A stretch of DNA of 64,000 nt from Cylindrospermum stagnale PCC 7417 (GCF_000317535.1 NC_019757.1:5731501-5795500), one strand, 5' to 3'. Counted from the stretch's first letter, positions 42,466 to 52,075 are shown. Program-made: numbers and translations. The notes: generated from the letters alone by a model not told the origin.

Positions 42466-43074
42466 CTATTCATTCATAAGCTCAACAAATAAATTACCTA
42501 GTTCAGAAATACGAACTCCTATATAAATCACATTATCTCCAAAGCCAGACATGGCAGGTACTCCACTTGAAGATACTGCTGACAATCCAGAGCGAACTAA
42601 ATTAGTTAAACATTGATTATCACGAGGATTTATGATTAAACCTTTTATATCTTCTATAAAAGCAATATCAATGGCAGACGCCAACCTTCTAAAAGTCTCT
42701 AAATCTATATTGCTTTTGACATATTTTAGAAATAATTGAGCTAATATGTCTGTTTTTTCCATATCATCAAGTCTGTTAATTATTAAAACTAGACATTCAC
42801 CAACTTTTGATTTAATCTCCGGTTTAGAATCTAAATTTCTAAGAAAGTTTTCTTTTTCTTTTTCTGATAGATTTTCTATTCCTCTTAGAAACCTTTGTAT
42901 TTTAGATAAAAATATTTGATTTGGAATATCCTTTGTTATAGTAGCCAATTTCACAAAACTACCTAGAATAGGTATATCTTTTAACAATCCCTCTTTAAAT
43001 AATAAATCTAAAGCAACTTCCCCTAAATCGGCTGAAAGCTCAAATGATTGTGAAGTAAGTTCTGAATCTTTCAT
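42466..43074 (-). CDS. Conserved helical protein, unknown function
   Basis: 202 residues between two Uma2 genes, no membrane segment. Mostly helical: LKDIPILGSFVKLATITKDI, SKIQRFLRGIENLSEKEKEN, VGECLVLIINRLDDMEKTDI, then TFRRLASAIDIAFIEDI, ending ISELGNLFVEL. The pattern recurs in a widespread family of uncharacterised proteins often near defence or mobile genes, but I cannot name it. It has low G+C compared with neighbours, hinting at transfer. Confidence 0.55.
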   Translation of the reverse strand: MKDSELTSQSFELSADLGEVALDLLFKEGLLKDIPILGSFVKLATITKDIPNQIFLSKIQRFLRGIENLSEKEKENFLRNLDSKPEIKSKVGECLVLIINRLDDMEKTDILAQLFLKYVKSNIDLETFRRLASAIDIAFIEDIKGLIINPRDNQCLTNLVRSGLSAVSSSGVPAMSGFGDNVIYIGVRISELGNLFVELMNE

Positions 43075-43237
43075 TTACTATCACCTGATAGATTAGTTAA
43101 GTGGACAACAATAAATATGGTTTGTTCTTTAAGGGTTTTAATTACCCGCAGTTGACTAATTTTGATTTGTTTCATATCTTGTTCGCTTGCTTAAAAAAGC
43201 AGATAGTGGGTTAGCGATAGCGTAACCCACCCTACTT

Positions 43238-43987
43238 TTAATTATCCGGCTCAATCCCCGCTGCTCGCAATTGTGCTGCTAGTCTTTCAGCACGTTGTTT
43301 TTCTTGTTCCGCGCGTTGTTTTTCCTGTTCAGCGCGTTGTCGTTCTTGTTCGGCTAGTTCTGAACCCCAGAGTAATAGGTTTCCTTGTTCATCCCACCAC
43401 CGCAACCATTTTCCTGTGCGGTTTTCACGAGAACCTAACCAGACACCAAGGTAAAGATTCATTTCTGCTATCAAGTAACGCTGGTTGTCGTTGGCGGTTT
43501 GGACAATGTACCTGCCTGTATTATTGTCTAGGCGATAAACTTCTAGGTTGCCGCTATCGGGTTCAAAGATAGCGTAATTAGGGACTTTTAAGACATTTTC
43601 ATAAAAAAACCATTTACCTGGTGGGTAGGTGGGTTTGATGGAATATTCCCCGCCTTCGGTGTCAGAAAGGAATTCCATGACTATTACGGGGATGTCTCCT
43701 TGTAGCTGGGGGGTGTAACTGCGCTTGACTTCTTCTCTATCGACGCTGATTTTGGGGATATACGCCCAATCAGGTGCTTTAACGACAATTTTGCTGTTAA
43801 AGGTGGCGCAGATGCCGTAATTGGTCGGTGTGAGGGCGTTGGCTGGAAGTTTGCCGGCTATTTGTAGGCTTTCTGTGAGGGCTGCGGCTAAGGCTGGTTG
43901 GTTGATGTTGTCCACTGGTTCATCTGGGAGGATGTAATCATCGGGTAGTTTTTCCCAAGTGATTTGTTGGTCTTGGGTAACTGTCAT
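43238..43987 (-). CDS. Uma2 family (DUF820) putative endonuclease
   Basis: 249 residues. Same subtype as the gene at 41449: KAPDWAYIPKISVDREEVKR, IPVIVMEFLSDTEGGEYS, KWFFYENVLKVPNYAIFEPD and AEMNLYLGVWLGSRENRTGK, with a C-terminal coil of repeated EQEKQRAEQ units. The coil repeat is encoded by nearly identical 24-bp DNA. Confidence 0.8.
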   Translation of the reverse strand: MTVTQDQQITWEKLPDDYILPDEPVDNINQPALAAALTESLQIAGKLPANALTPTNYGICATFNSKIVVKAPDWAYIPKISVDREEVKRSYTPQLQGDIPVIVMEFLSDTEGGEYSIKPTYPPGKWFFYENVLKVPNYAIFEPDSGNLEVYRLDNNTGRYIVQTANDNQRYLIAEMNLYLGVWLGSRENRTGKWLRWWDEQGNLLLWGSELAEQERQRAEQEKQRAEQEKQRAERLAAQLRAAGIEPDN

Positions 43988-44085
43988 GGTGGGTTTTCCT
44001 CTGGTGTGGTTGGAGATCCCCCCAACCCCCCTTGTTCAGGGGGGCTATGAGTCGTTAAAAAGGGGGGCTATGAGTGAAGGTGTGA

Positions 44086-45615
44086 TTAATCATCGTCGTC
44101 GTCGGGTTCTAAGTCTTCTTCTGTCAGTTCCTGATGGGGGATGGCGGCGATAATCGCATCTATGACTTTGGAGACTGGTAAAATTTCGATGTTTAGGTCG
44201 GGGAATTTTGTTCCTTTGGGAACGATCGCTCTTTTGAATCCTAATTTGGCTGCTTCTTTCAACCGCAGTTCCATTTGGGAAACCGATCGCACTTGTCCCC
44301 CTAAGCCAACTTCCCCAATTAACACGGTACCGGGATCGACGATGCGATCGCGAAAACTGGCAACAATGGCGATCGCTATTCCTAAATCTACCGCTGGTTC
44401 TTCTACATTCAAACCCCCAGCGGAAGCAACGTAAGAATCCAATTTCGACATGGGTATTCCCACCCGTTTTTCTAACACGGCGAGAATTTGCACCAAGCGG
44501 TTATAATCCACGCCAGTACCCGCACGACGGGGAGAAGGGTAACTGGTGGGACTTACTAAAGCTTGTAACTCCACAACAATCGGGCGAGTACCTTCGCAAG
44601 CCACTACAATGGCGGTACCAGGGGCGGGATCATCGCGGTTGCCTAAAAATAACTCTGAAGGGTTGGCAACTTCCCGCAGTCCCTCGGTGACCATTTCAAA
44701 GATGCCGATTTCGTGGGTTGCCCCAAAGCGGTTTTTGACTGTTCTTAATAAACGATGGGAGGCAAAGCGATCGCCTTCAAAATACAATACTGTGTCCACA
44801 AGGTGTTCTAAAACTTTCGGACCAGCGATCGCACCTTCTTTGGTGACATGTCCGACAATTAGCATGGTGACATCTTCGTGTTTTGCCACCTTCATCAAGG
44901 CTGCTGTACATTCCCGTACTTGCGCTACCGAACCTGGTGCAGATGTCAACGCCGGAAAAAACACGGTTTGGATACTATCAATCACTGCCACGTTCGGCTT
45001 TAGCGAGTCTATTTCCCGCAAAATTTCTTCTAAATCAGTTTCTGGTAATACATACAAATCTGCGCCTATACTGTCAGGGTCTACAGGAATTGTGGCATCA
45101 ACCGCTACTGTTTCATCTCCTTCACCAACTACATTTACGGGTTTTGATACTCCCAAACGAGAAGCGCGTAATTTTACCTGTTGTCCTGATTCTTCTCCAG
45201 TGACGTAAAGGATACGGTATCTTTGCGCCAGTTGATTTGATACTTGTAACAACAGGGTAGATTTACCAATTCCCGGATCACCGCCAATTAGTACCATAGA
45301 ACCGGGGACAACCCCACCGCCCAACACCCGATCTAATTCTCCATAACCAGATTCCCAACGGGCAATTTGGCGATCGCTAATTTGATCGAAAGTCAAAGAA
45401 GCCCTTGCTTTAGCTGGTTTACTTGATGATTTGGCATTAGTTTGGGCAGCGTGCCAGCTACCCACCCCCCCACGACCGGGTGTATCTACAGCATAAGGAG
45501 GAGGCGTTTGCTCTATTAAAGAGCCGTAAGTGCCACATTCTGAACACTTACCAACCCATTGGGCAAAATCTGCCCCACAATCGTTACAAATGAAAATAGT
45601 TTTAGATTTTGCCAT
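44086..45615 (-). CDS. radA: DNA repair protein RadA (Sms)
   Basis: 509 residues. N-terminal zinc finger CNDCGADFAQWVGKCSECG, Walker A GGDPGIGKSTLLLQVSNQLA, the RadA-specific KNRFG motif (TVKNRFGATHEIG), Lon-like C-terminal domain (YVASAGGLNVEEPAVDLGIA). Acts as a branch-migration helicase in recombination. The C-terminus is extended with acidic residues (EEDLEPDDDDD). Divergent from rpaB over a 170-base spacer. Confidence 0.95.
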   Translation of the reverse strand: MAKSKTIFICNDCGADFAQWVGKCSECGTYGSLIEQTPPPYAVDTPGRGGVGSWHAAQTNAKSSSKPAKARASLTFDQISDRQIARWESGYGELDRVLGGGVVPGSMVLIGGDPGIGKSTLLLQVSNQLAQRYRILYVTGEESGQQVKLRASRLGVSKPVNVVGEGDETVAVDATIPVDPDSIGADLYVLPETDLEEILREIDSLKPNVAVIDSIQTVFFPALTSAPGSVAQVRECTAALMKVAKHEDVTMLIVGHVTKEGAIAGPKVLEHLVDTVLYFEGDRFASHRLLRTVKNRFGATHEIGIFEMVTEGLREVANPSELFLGNRDDPAPGTAIVVACEGTRPIVVELQALVSPTSYPSPRRAGTGVDYNRLVQILAVLEKRVGIPMSKLDSYVASAGGLNVEEPAVDLGIAIAIVASFRDRIVDPGTVLIGEVGLGGQVRSVSQMELRLKEAAKLGFKRAIVPKGTKFPDLNIEILPVSKVIDAIIAAIPHQELTEEDLEPDDDDD

Positions 45616-45785
45616 TCTTAAATCTTGTTAAATAAACTTAATCTTTGATTATTTTCCGGAAAAGACTAAAATCTAATAATAGTAATAGTTGCAGCCTTTT
45701 CCAAATTGATAGATGGAATGATATCTTAATATTATGGTATTAAAAATTAATCATGAAAAATTTTAGTTAAGGAGCGTTGAAAAAC

Positions 45786-46514
45786 TTGGAAAGCCATAAA
45801 GAAAAAATCCTGGTGGTAGACGACGAAGCCAGCATTCGCCGGATTTTGGAAACGCGCCTTTCCATGATTGGCTACGATGTAGTGACGGCTGGCGACGGGG
45901 AAGAAGCTTTGGAAACTTTTCGCAAAACAGAACCTGATTTAGTGGTTTTGGATGTGATGATGCCAAAGCTAGATGGCTACGGTGTCTGTCAAGAATTACG
46001 CAAAGAATCAGATGTCCCCATCATCATGCTAACAGCCTTGGGTGATGTAGCCGATCGCATCACTGGGTTGGAATTGGGCGCTGACGACTATGTAGTTAAA
46101 CCATTCTCCCCCAAAGAGCTAGAAGCCCGTATTCGCTCGGTATTGCGACGGGTAGACAAAACCGGTGCTTCCGGTATCCCCAGTTCAGGGGTGATTCATG
46201 TCGGTAATATCAAAATCGATACGAATAAGCGACAAGTCTACAAAGGCGATGAGCGCATTCGCCTGACGGGCATGGAGTTTAGCTTGCTAGAGTTATTAGT
46301 GAGCCGTTCTGGAGAAGCTTTTTCCCGTTCGGAAATTTTGCAAGAAGTCTGGGGCTACACACCAGAACGCCATGTGGATACCCGCGTTGTAGACGTGCAT
46401 ATCTCTCGTTTACGGGCAAAATTGGAAGATGACCCTAGCAATCCTGAATTGATTCTCACCGCTAGAGGTACTGGTTATCTGTTTCAACGGATAATTGAAC
46501 CAGGCGAGGAATAA
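45786..46514 (+). CDS. rpaB: Response regulator RpaB (Ycf27 type)
   Basis: 242 residues from TTG 45786 (reads LESHKEKILVVDDEAS). I chose it because AAGGAG (45769-45774) is 11 bases away; the earlier TTG at 45777 is only two bases from it. Receiver: VVDDEAS, phosphorylatable Asp in LVVLDVMMPKLDGYG (~56), K in DYVVKPFSP. Winged-helix DNA-binding domain: RLTGMEFSLLELLVSRSGEA and HVDTRVVDVHISRLRAKLED. RpaB is an essential regulator that binds HLR1 sites and represses or activates light-stress genes. Confidence 0.9.
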   Translation: MESHKEKILVVDDEASIRRILETRLSMIGYDVVTAGDGEEALETFRKTEPDLVVLDVMMPKLDGYGVCQELRKESDVPIIMLTALGDVADRITGLELGADDYVVKPFSPKELEARIRSVLRRVDKTGASGIPSSGVIHVGNIKIDTNKRQVYKGDERIRLTGMEFSLLELLVSRSGEAFSRSEILQEVWGYTPERHVDTRVVDVHISRLRAKLEDDPSNPELILTARGTGYLFQRIIEPGEE

Positions 46515-46547
46515 TAGCAGTATACAAAAGTCAATAGTCTTAGACTG

Positions 46548-46582
46548 ATGACTAATGACTAATGACTAATGACTAATGACTA
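46548..46582. repeat. Heptanucleotide array that contains a start codon
   Basis: Five units of ATGACTA (period 7). The ATG of the last unit (46576-46578) is the start codon of the next gene. Each unit carries an ATG, shifted by one frame from the last. Confidence 0.85.
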
Positions 46583-47223
46583 AACCTGATCCGAATCGAG
46601 TTTTGCGGCGTCTACCCCTAGTAGTCGGTGGGTTAGGCGCTGTATTGTTGCTGATCAACCGTTTATTAACACCGGAACTTACAGAATCCCAAGCACGGGG
46701 GGATGTACTTGGTGTGATTTTGAGTGCGGTGTTAATTTTGACTGGTTTAATTTGGCAGCAAGTACAACCGCGATCGCCTGATACTGTAGAACTGATCGGA
46801 GAAGAAGGTTTTGTCCTAGCGCCAGATTTACCAGAAGCCGTGAAAACAGAACTAGCCTGGGCATCGCATTTATTATTGACTAATACAGTCACGCGATCGC
46901 TGATAGTTTACTATCAAGGCAAAGTTTTGTTGCGTCGCGGTATTCTGGCTAATAAATCAGAAGTTGTACCAGGAGCGATCTTAAAACGGGTACTGGAAAC
47001 ACATCAGCCGATTTATTTAGTAGCTCTGAAAGTGTATCCCGGTGCGATTGAGTTTGATTACTTGCCAGAAAACACTCAAGGTGTAATTTGTCAACCCATT
47101 GGCGACCAAGGTGTGCTAATTTTGGCAGCAAATGCGCCTCGCAGTTACACCAAACAAGATGAAAAATGGATTGCGGGAATTGCTGATAAATTAGCTGTGA
47201 CTCTCAGTTGCAATATGCTATGA
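46576..47223 (+). CDS. Cofactor assembly of complex C subunit B (CCB2/CCB4-like)
   Basis: 215 residues. Two membrane helices (LPLVVGGLGAVLLLINRLL ~13-31 and VLGVILSAVLILTGLIW ~44-60) precede a soluble GAF-like domain (VELIGEEGFVLAPDLPEA ... GVICQPIGDQGVLILAANAP). This is the layout of CCB2/CCB4 proteins that attach heme c' to cytochrome b6. Its start codon is in a heptanucleotide array, with no ribosome-binding sequence visible. Downstream of rpaB, same strand. Confidence 0.75.
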   Translation: MTKPDPNRVLRRLPLVVGGLGAVLLLINRLLTPELTESQARGDVLGVILSAVLILTGLIWQQVQPRSPDTVELIGEEGFVLAPDLPEAVKTELAWASHLLLTNTVTRSLIVYYQGKVLLRRGILANKSEVVPGAILKRVLETHQPIYLVALKVYPGAIEFDYLPENTQGVICQPIGDQGVLILAANAPRSYTKQDEKWIAGIADKLAVTLSCNML

Positions 47224-47242
47224 CTTGGAAACTTAAAACTTT

Positions 47243-47761
47243 ATGCAAATTATCTATTGGCTACTGATTTCCCTGATGGTTGTGGGTATTATCGGTGCTG
47301 TAGTTCCGGCTATCCCTGGCAGCAGTTTAATTTTAATTGCCATTATCATCTGGGGAATCGTCAGTAGTTCCTTCGCAGCTATCAAGACACCCCTAATTGT
47401 GACAATTATTGTCTTACTCCTGAGTATGGCAGTTGATTTCTTAGCTGGGTATTTGGGAGCAAAACAGGCAGGTGCTAGCAAGTGGGGACAAATTGGCGCT
47501 TTTGTCGGTTTGCTCCTCGGATTTTTTGGATTATTGCCAACGCTGCCTTTTGGCGGCCCTTTGTTAGGAATTTTATTCGGCCCGCTTTTAGGAGCAATTA
47601 TTGGTGAGTTCCTTTACCGGCGTGATTTAGGGGCAGCCGTGAAAGCAGGAATCGGAATTACAGTCGGAACAGCGGTAGGGAATTTATTTCAAGGGATTTT
47701 AGCATTTGCCGCAGTTGCAGTTTTTATCACCACAACTTGGTCGCAGGTTTATGGCGGTTAA
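47243..47761 (+). CDS. DUF456 family membrane protein
   Basis: 172 residues, almost all hydrophobic, with five or six glycine-rich helices. The DUF456 motifs are AVVPAIPGSSLILIAIIIWG, VDFLAGYLGAKQAGASKWGQ and PLLGILFGPLLGAIIGEFL. Function unknown. Nineteen bases after the previous gene on the same strand, so probably co-transcribed. Confidence 0.8.
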   Translation: MQIIYWLLISLMVVGIIGAVVPAIPGSSLILIAIIIWGIVSSSFAAIKTPLIVTIIVLLLSMAVDFLAGYLGAKQAGASKWGQIGAFVGLLLGFFGLLPTLPFGGPLLGILFGPLLGAIIGEFLYRRDLGAAVKAGIGITVGTAVGNLFQGILAFAAVAVFITTTWSQVYGG

Positions 47762-47848
47762 AATTTAGAAAATTCCTCTTTCCTCTGCGTTTTCTGCGAC
47801 TCTGCGGTTAAATAAATGTCTTTTAAACCTCAGAGACACAGATCCATC

Positions 47849-48511
47849 TTAAGCTGACTGCAAATATTTTTTCGCTTCATTAGCGATCGCTTCTTTTTCG
47901 TCATTAGCCAGAGTTTCTAAGATAGATTTGGCATCAGCACCACCCAAACGAGTCAAAGCTTGGACAACTCTGTAACGGACTTGCCAATCTGGATTAGTCG
48001 CATAGGGAATTAACAGGGGAATCGCTTGTAAATCTCCTAATTCTCCCAAAGAACTAATAGCAGCAGTTTGGATTAACTCATTATCTGAAGAAAGCGCTAG
48101 TTTTAGAAGTTCAAAGCCTCGCGGATCGCCCAACTCTCCTAATGTGGCGATAATACTGAATTGGACTAGCCACTCAGGGGTTGCGTGGTAAAGCTGCTGC
48201 AAGTCTTCAAAAGCTGCATGTAATTTCAGCGCCCCCAAACAGTCTGCTGCTGCTGCTTGGACATCAGGTTCAGGATCTTTGAGCAAATCGCGCAATATAT
48301 TCAACGATAAATCTAAATCCTGGGTTCCCAGTGTATCCATTTGACTGACTGCTGAGTAGCGAACGCGTGCATTGCGATCGCCAATGGCACTTTGAAGCAA
48401 TTCAAAAGCGATCGCACTTTCCAATTCGCGGATTTGATTTACCGCACGCAAGCGATCGCCCAAATCCTCAGAACTCAGCAATTGCTTCACAGACTCAGGA
48501 GTAATACTCAT
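47849..48511 (-). CDS. nblB: HEAT-repeat protein, NblB-like
   Basis: 220 residues, five or six HEAT repeats with the consensus DPEPDVQAAAADCLGAL, DPRGFELLKLAL and DWQVRYRVVQALTRLGG. Length and sequence (EWLVQFSIIATLGELGDPRG) match NblB, related to phycobilin lyases and needed for phycobilisome breakdown under nutrient starvation in some cyanobacteria. Other HEAT-repeat lyase relatives are possible. Confidence 0.65.
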   Translation of the reverse strand: MSITPESVKQLLSSEDLGDRLRAVNQIRELESAIAFELLQSAIGDRNARVRYSAVSQMDTLGTQDLDLSLNILRDLLKDPEPDVQAAAADCLGALKLHAAFEDLQQLYHATPEWLVQFSIIATLGELGDPRGFELLKLALSSDNELIQTAAISSLGELGDLQAIPLLIPYATNPDWQVRYRVVQALTRLGGADAKSILETLANDEKEAIANEAKKYLQSA

Positions 48512-48594
48512 TTAGCTATCCTAATTTCCTAAAAACTGTCAGTTGTCAGTTGGTGATTTTTTTACCACTGGCCAATCTAGGCGGTCTCCCCACC

Positions 48595-49053
48595 CTAATC
48601 TGCTGCCATTGAGCGAATAATATCACCACGGGTAAGAATACCAATTACCTGACCCGCGCTGTCAAGCACCGGTAAACGGTGAATACTGCGATCGTGCATC
48701 AGCTTGGCTGCTTCTCTTAAAGTTTTATCAGGGGAAATAGTAATCGGATTTTTACTCATGACTTCCCCAACAGTTTGCCCCAGAGCCTTATGCAAGTCAC
48801 GTTCATAAGTAGCGGGATTTTGTAAATAGATCACACTATCCAAAAACATGATGTATGCCGGCGGAGTCACACCAGTTTCTTGCCACATCAAGTCTGTTTC
48901 TGATATAATGCCAACTAATTTCTCAACATCATCGACAACAGGCAACCCGCTGATGCGTTTTTCTGCAAGGGTTTGGATAGCTTCTTTCAGCGGAGTTTCA
49001 CGCCGGACGACAATCGGGTCACAAGTCATCACGTCGGCAACGGTTTTAGACAT
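48595..49053 (-). CDS. CBS-domain pair protein
   Basis: 152 residues made of two CBS motifs: VADVMTCDPIVVRRETPLKE ... GLPVVDDVEKLVGIISETDL and VGEVMSKNPITISPDKTLRE ... RLPVLDSAGQVIGILTRGDI. Such proteins bind adenosine nucleotides and act as regulators; the target is unknown. Same strand and 80 bases upstream of the NblB-like gene. Confidence 0.88.
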   Translation of the reverse strand: MSKTVADVMTCDPIVVRRETPLKEAIQTLAEKRISGLPVVDDVEKLVGIISETDLMWQETGVTPPAYIMFLDSVIYLQNPATYERDLHKALGQTVGEVMSKNPITISPDKTLREAAKLMHDRSIHRLPVLDSAGQVIGILTRGDIIRSMAAD

Positions 49054-49146
49054 TTGTTTCCTGACACTCTTGATCTAAGTCTCTGGGATCATTGTAGAAA
49101 ATTGCGGGTCACAACCTAATGCCGTTAATACATCGTTACTTGTAGA

Positions 49147-49587
49147 CTAGCCAAAAAAATTACTCCCCTTCACCTCTTTACTCTGCCTCAAAGCTGCAAT
49201 AATTTGAAAATTCGCCTTGGGGAAAGCAAACTGATCCAGTTCTTCCAAGTTTACCCAGCGAATTTCGTCACATTCCAGCGCTTGGGGAACACCTGTCAGA
49301 TGTCGGCACTGATGCACTGTCAGGGTAACGCGCAAGTGTGTATAGGTATGATCAATAGTGATTAGATGTTCTCCCACTTCAATCTCTATCCCCAGTTCTT
49401 CATCAATTTCTCGCAGAATACACTCTGGAATGGTTTCACCAGACTCGATTTTTCCCCCAGGAAATTCCCACAAACCCCCCATTGAGCCTTCTGGACGACG
49501 GCGATCAATTAAAATTTGTTCTTGGTCATTCCAAATTACGGCAACGCCAATGATTTTATGGGGTAGGAGAGAACTGGTTTGGCTCAT
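49147..49587 (-). CDS. mutT: MutT-type Nudix hydrolase (8-oxo-dGTP diphosphatase)
   Basis: 146 residues. Complete Nudix box GGKIESGETIPECILREIDEELGI with the REIDEEL metal site (~42-65); WEFPGGKIE before it and DEIRWVNLEELDQFAFPKAN after it are typical of MutT. It should clean oxidised dGTP from the nucleotide pool. Confidence 0.88.
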   Translation of the reverse strand: MSQTSSLLPHKIIGVAVIWNDQEQILIDRRRPEGSMGGLWEFPGGKIESGETIPECILREIDEELGIEIEVGEHLITIDHTYTHLRVTLTVHQCRHLTGVPQALECDEIRWVNLEELDQFAFPKANFQIIAALRQSKEVKGSNFFG

Positions 49588-49636
49588 AGTTTATTGAAGA
49601 AGAGGAAAAATAATTAATCATAAATAATTAATAACA

Positions 49637-49667
49637 AAACTCGGCAGGCTTGATCTCTACCGAGTTT
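49637..49667 (-). terminator. Hairpin terminator after the DUF760 gene
   Basis: AAACTCGG pairs with CCGAGTTT, and on the minus strand TTTTGTTATT follows. It is 270 bases beyond the DUF760 stop. The remaining spacer (49588-49938) shows nothing else. Confidence 0.5.
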
Positions 49668-49938
49668 GTACTTGCTACCAATTTTATCAACCCAAGCTCA
49701 CAGAGTTGGGTATTCTGAAAATAGTTCTTCATAAATTCAGGGCTGGCATTGACTTTCGTAGTTGCGCCCTCTTCGCCCAAGCACAACTACAATCGATAAA
49801 TTTCGTAGTTTTGGACGTTTTTCTGAAAACTTGGTGAATGCCTAGCTGGCAATCAGGGACTGATTTCAGGTAGAGTGCGAGGATGGTGCGGAGGAGTATT
49901 TTTGAATGGCGCCGCCGCGATTCCTAAATTTCACACTA

Positions 49939-50283
49939 TTATTCACTTTCGCTATTGTTAGCTTCAGTCCCTTGTAAGGCAATGTCAAAGGTCATTCTCT
50001 GTTCAGCATTACGCAAGAAATAACCACTAATCATCGCTGAAGCCAGCATCCGGCCTAAACTTTCCCGACTGGTGGTAATGGTAACGCCAAAGTGTTCTGG
50101 AGGCAGGTTGCCCAATAGTCCCATGATATTCCGTTCCATTACCTGAAAAACTTCACTAGAAGTGGGTTTAGATAGTTGGGTGACTGTCTCTGGACTTAAG
50201 GATTTAACGTAATGCCAAAGTAAATTGCCAGTTTCGGACTCACTATTAAAAAATTCTGAGACTCGATTGGATGGGTTACTCAC
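49939..50283 (-). CDS. DUF760 family protein
   Basis: 114 residues. The DUF760 pattern is LLWHYVKSLSPETVTQLSKP, EVFQVMERNIMGLLGNLPPE and VTITTSRESLGRMLASAMIS, then GYFLRNAEQRMTFD. Conserved in cyanobacteria and plastids. In plants related proteins have been linked to chloroplast proteolysis or regulation; the role here is unknown. Single gene. Confidence 0.8.
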   Translation of the reverse strand: MSNPSNRVSEFFNSESETGNLLWHYVKSLSPETVTQLSKPTSSEVFQVMERNIMGLLGNLPPEHFGVTITTSRESLGRMLASAMISGYFLRNAEQRMTFDIALQGTEANNSESE

Positions 50284-50457
50284 GTTTTGCCTCCTGTACT
50301 ACCACCGCTGACTGTGGTGTTTGCGACTAAAATTATCAACACCTATTTAGTATTTAGCTTTGTTGACTAATAGGCGTCTATGTCAACTAATGTAACAGGC
50401 TATTTCTTTCCTAGTAGTCGGTGTAACCGTACCAAAATCAGGGTATTTTCTCACCTA

Positions 50458-50519
50458 ATTAGTCATTAGTCATTAGTCATTAGTCATTAGTCATTAGTCA
50501 TTAGTCATTAGTCATTAGT
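50458..50519. repeat. Long heptanucleotide array (about nine units)
   Basis: ATTAGTC repeated about nine times, 24 bases past the stop codon of the sigma factor gene on the minus strand. It is the complement of the TAATGAC array near sasA. Confidence 0.9.
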
Positions 50520-50542
50520 AGCCAATGACTAGGGACTTTTGA

Positions 50543-51592
50543 CTAACTGGCCAAGTATTCATCCATGTTGGCTTTAGATTTGCGAAGTTTGGTTAAGGCT
50601 TCCCGCTCGATTTGCCGGACTCGCTCGCGGCTGATGTTGAGAATTTCACCAATTTTGGCGAGAGTCAAAGCTTGACCATCGATTAACCCAAAGCGCAGGG
50701 TAATCACTTCCTTCTGTTGTGGAGTGAGTTCTGCTATTAGGCGTTCTAAGTCATAAGATAGGGAAGATTGCATGACAAACTCTTCTGGAGAAGCGCCTGG
50801 GTCTTCTAACATTTCTCCAAGTTCGGTGTCGTAGTTGTCTCCGAGCCGCAAATCTAGGGAGAGGGGCAGCCGTGCCTTTTCTAAATACTCTCGCACTTGC
50901 TTCGGGGTCAGTTCTAATTCTTGAGCTAGTTCCGCAGCTGTTGGGGCGCGTCCCAGTTGTTGGGACAATTGGCGCTGCGCCTTTTTAATTTTATTTAATT
51001 TTTCGGTAATATGAATAGGTAGCCGAATGGTGCGAGCTTTTTCGGCGATCGCACGGGTGATAGCTTGGCGAATCCACCAGTAGGCATAAGTAGAAAACCG
51101 ATAACCTTTTGTGGGGTCAAACTTTTCCACGCCCCGTTGCATCCCAATGCTACCTTCTTGGATCAAGTCGAGTAAATCGACATTGCGCTTAATGTATTTT
51201 TTGGCAACGGATACCACCAGTCGCAAATTAGCTTCTACCATTTTGCGCTTGGCGATTTCCCCATCAGCGATCGCTTCGTTCAACGCTGTTGTTTCTAGCT
51301 TTGTCGCTGCTGCCCACTCTTCTAGGTTCGGTTGACGACCTAACTGGGTAGCAAGAAATTCCCTTACCTCGTGCAATGCTGTGGCTCGTTGCACTTGTTT
51401 ACCATAAAAAATTTCCTCTTCATGGGTTAGAAGTGGCACACGGCCAATCTCACGCAGATAAGTCCGCACGAGGTCTGTGGCTGTCTGAGCGGTCTTCATG
51501 GCGCTACTCTTGGGTAATGTTGGTTTTTCTAGTAGGGTCATTAACTGATAAATCCCTTGGGAGGGTGCTACCCAGTCTGACTGGGAACCCAT
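50543..51592 (-). CDS. Group 2 RNA polymerase sigma factor (RpoD/SigA family)
   Basis: 349 residues. Region 1.2 [21 protein letters not shown], region 2 [20 protein letters not shown] and [20 protein letters not shown], region 3 and region 4.2 [20 protein letters not shown]. The region 1.1 of primary sigma is missing and the short N-terminus fits group 2 factors, which are non-essential and act in stress, nitrogen or carbon responses. Starts at Met18 or Met32 are also possible. I do not assign a letter (SigB-E). Confidence 0.9.
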   Translation of the reverse strand: MGSQSDWVAPSQGIYQLMTLLEKPTLPKSSAMKTAQTATDLVRTYLREIGRVPLLTHEEEIFYGKQVQRATALHEVREFLATQLGRQPNLEEWAAATKLETTALNEAIADGEIAKRKMVEANLRLVVSVAKKYIKRNVDLLDLIQEGSIGMQRGVEKFDPTKGYRFSTYAYWWIRQAITRAIAEKARTIRLPIHITEKLNKIKKAQRQLSQQLGRAPTAAELAQELELTPKQVREYLEKARLPLSLDLRLGDNYDTELGEMLEDPGASPEEFVMQSSLSYDLERLIAELTPQQKEVITLRFGLIDGQALTLAKIGEILNISRERVRQIEREALTKLRKSKANMDEYLAS

Positions 51593-52075
51593 AGTATGGT
51601 TTGCAACTTACGCGCCCGAGCAACTCGGCTGCTCATCATAAATCAAGTTAGGCTACTTAACTGCTAGACGTTACAGTTATTTCTCCGTTTTCACAAGTAT
51701 CTACAGTTAGATAAAAGGTAGTGTAAGTAACATTTTGTGTATTTCTCTTTCATTAATAATTGTAACATTTATGAGAATAATTTGACTACCAGTCAGCTAG
51801 AGATTTTGCGCCTCTTTTCAGTCGTACAATGCGGCTACTTTACTCAAGACTGTCTGGAAGCCAGTTTTATAAATTCTCTGGTGAGGAAATAATCTTCCTC
51901 ATATTTGTTAAAATATCTCAATGATAACTATAATGATTCTCTTATAACAATTGCTTAATTTTTGCTGGGGACTGGGGACTGGGGACTGGGGACTGGGGAC
52001 TGGGGAGAAGAGGCAAAGGAGAGGAATTTATTGCCTACTGCCTATTCCCCCCTATTGCCTACTGCCTATTCCCCA
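51593..52075. other. Intergenic region with repeats upstream of the sigma factor gene
   Basis: 483 bases. The right part holds a heptamer array (51967-52006) and two copies of TTGCCTACTGCCTATTCCCC (about 52030-52075) at the carB stop. The left part is AT-rich and probably carries the sigma gene promoter. No gene or RNA seen. Confidence 0.5.
51967..52006. repeat. Heptanucleotide array GGGGACT
   Basis: Five and a half units of GGGGACT between the sigma factor gene and carB. Confidence 0.9.

Noticed and set aside
44546-45208. 220-codon frame opposite radA
   Set aside because: Mirror of a well-conserved gene, no domain and no ribosome-binding site.
50458-50519. Possible origin-type or iteron repeats
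   Set aside because: Perfect 7-bp tandem units of the same type occur at several unrelated places and no replication gene is near.
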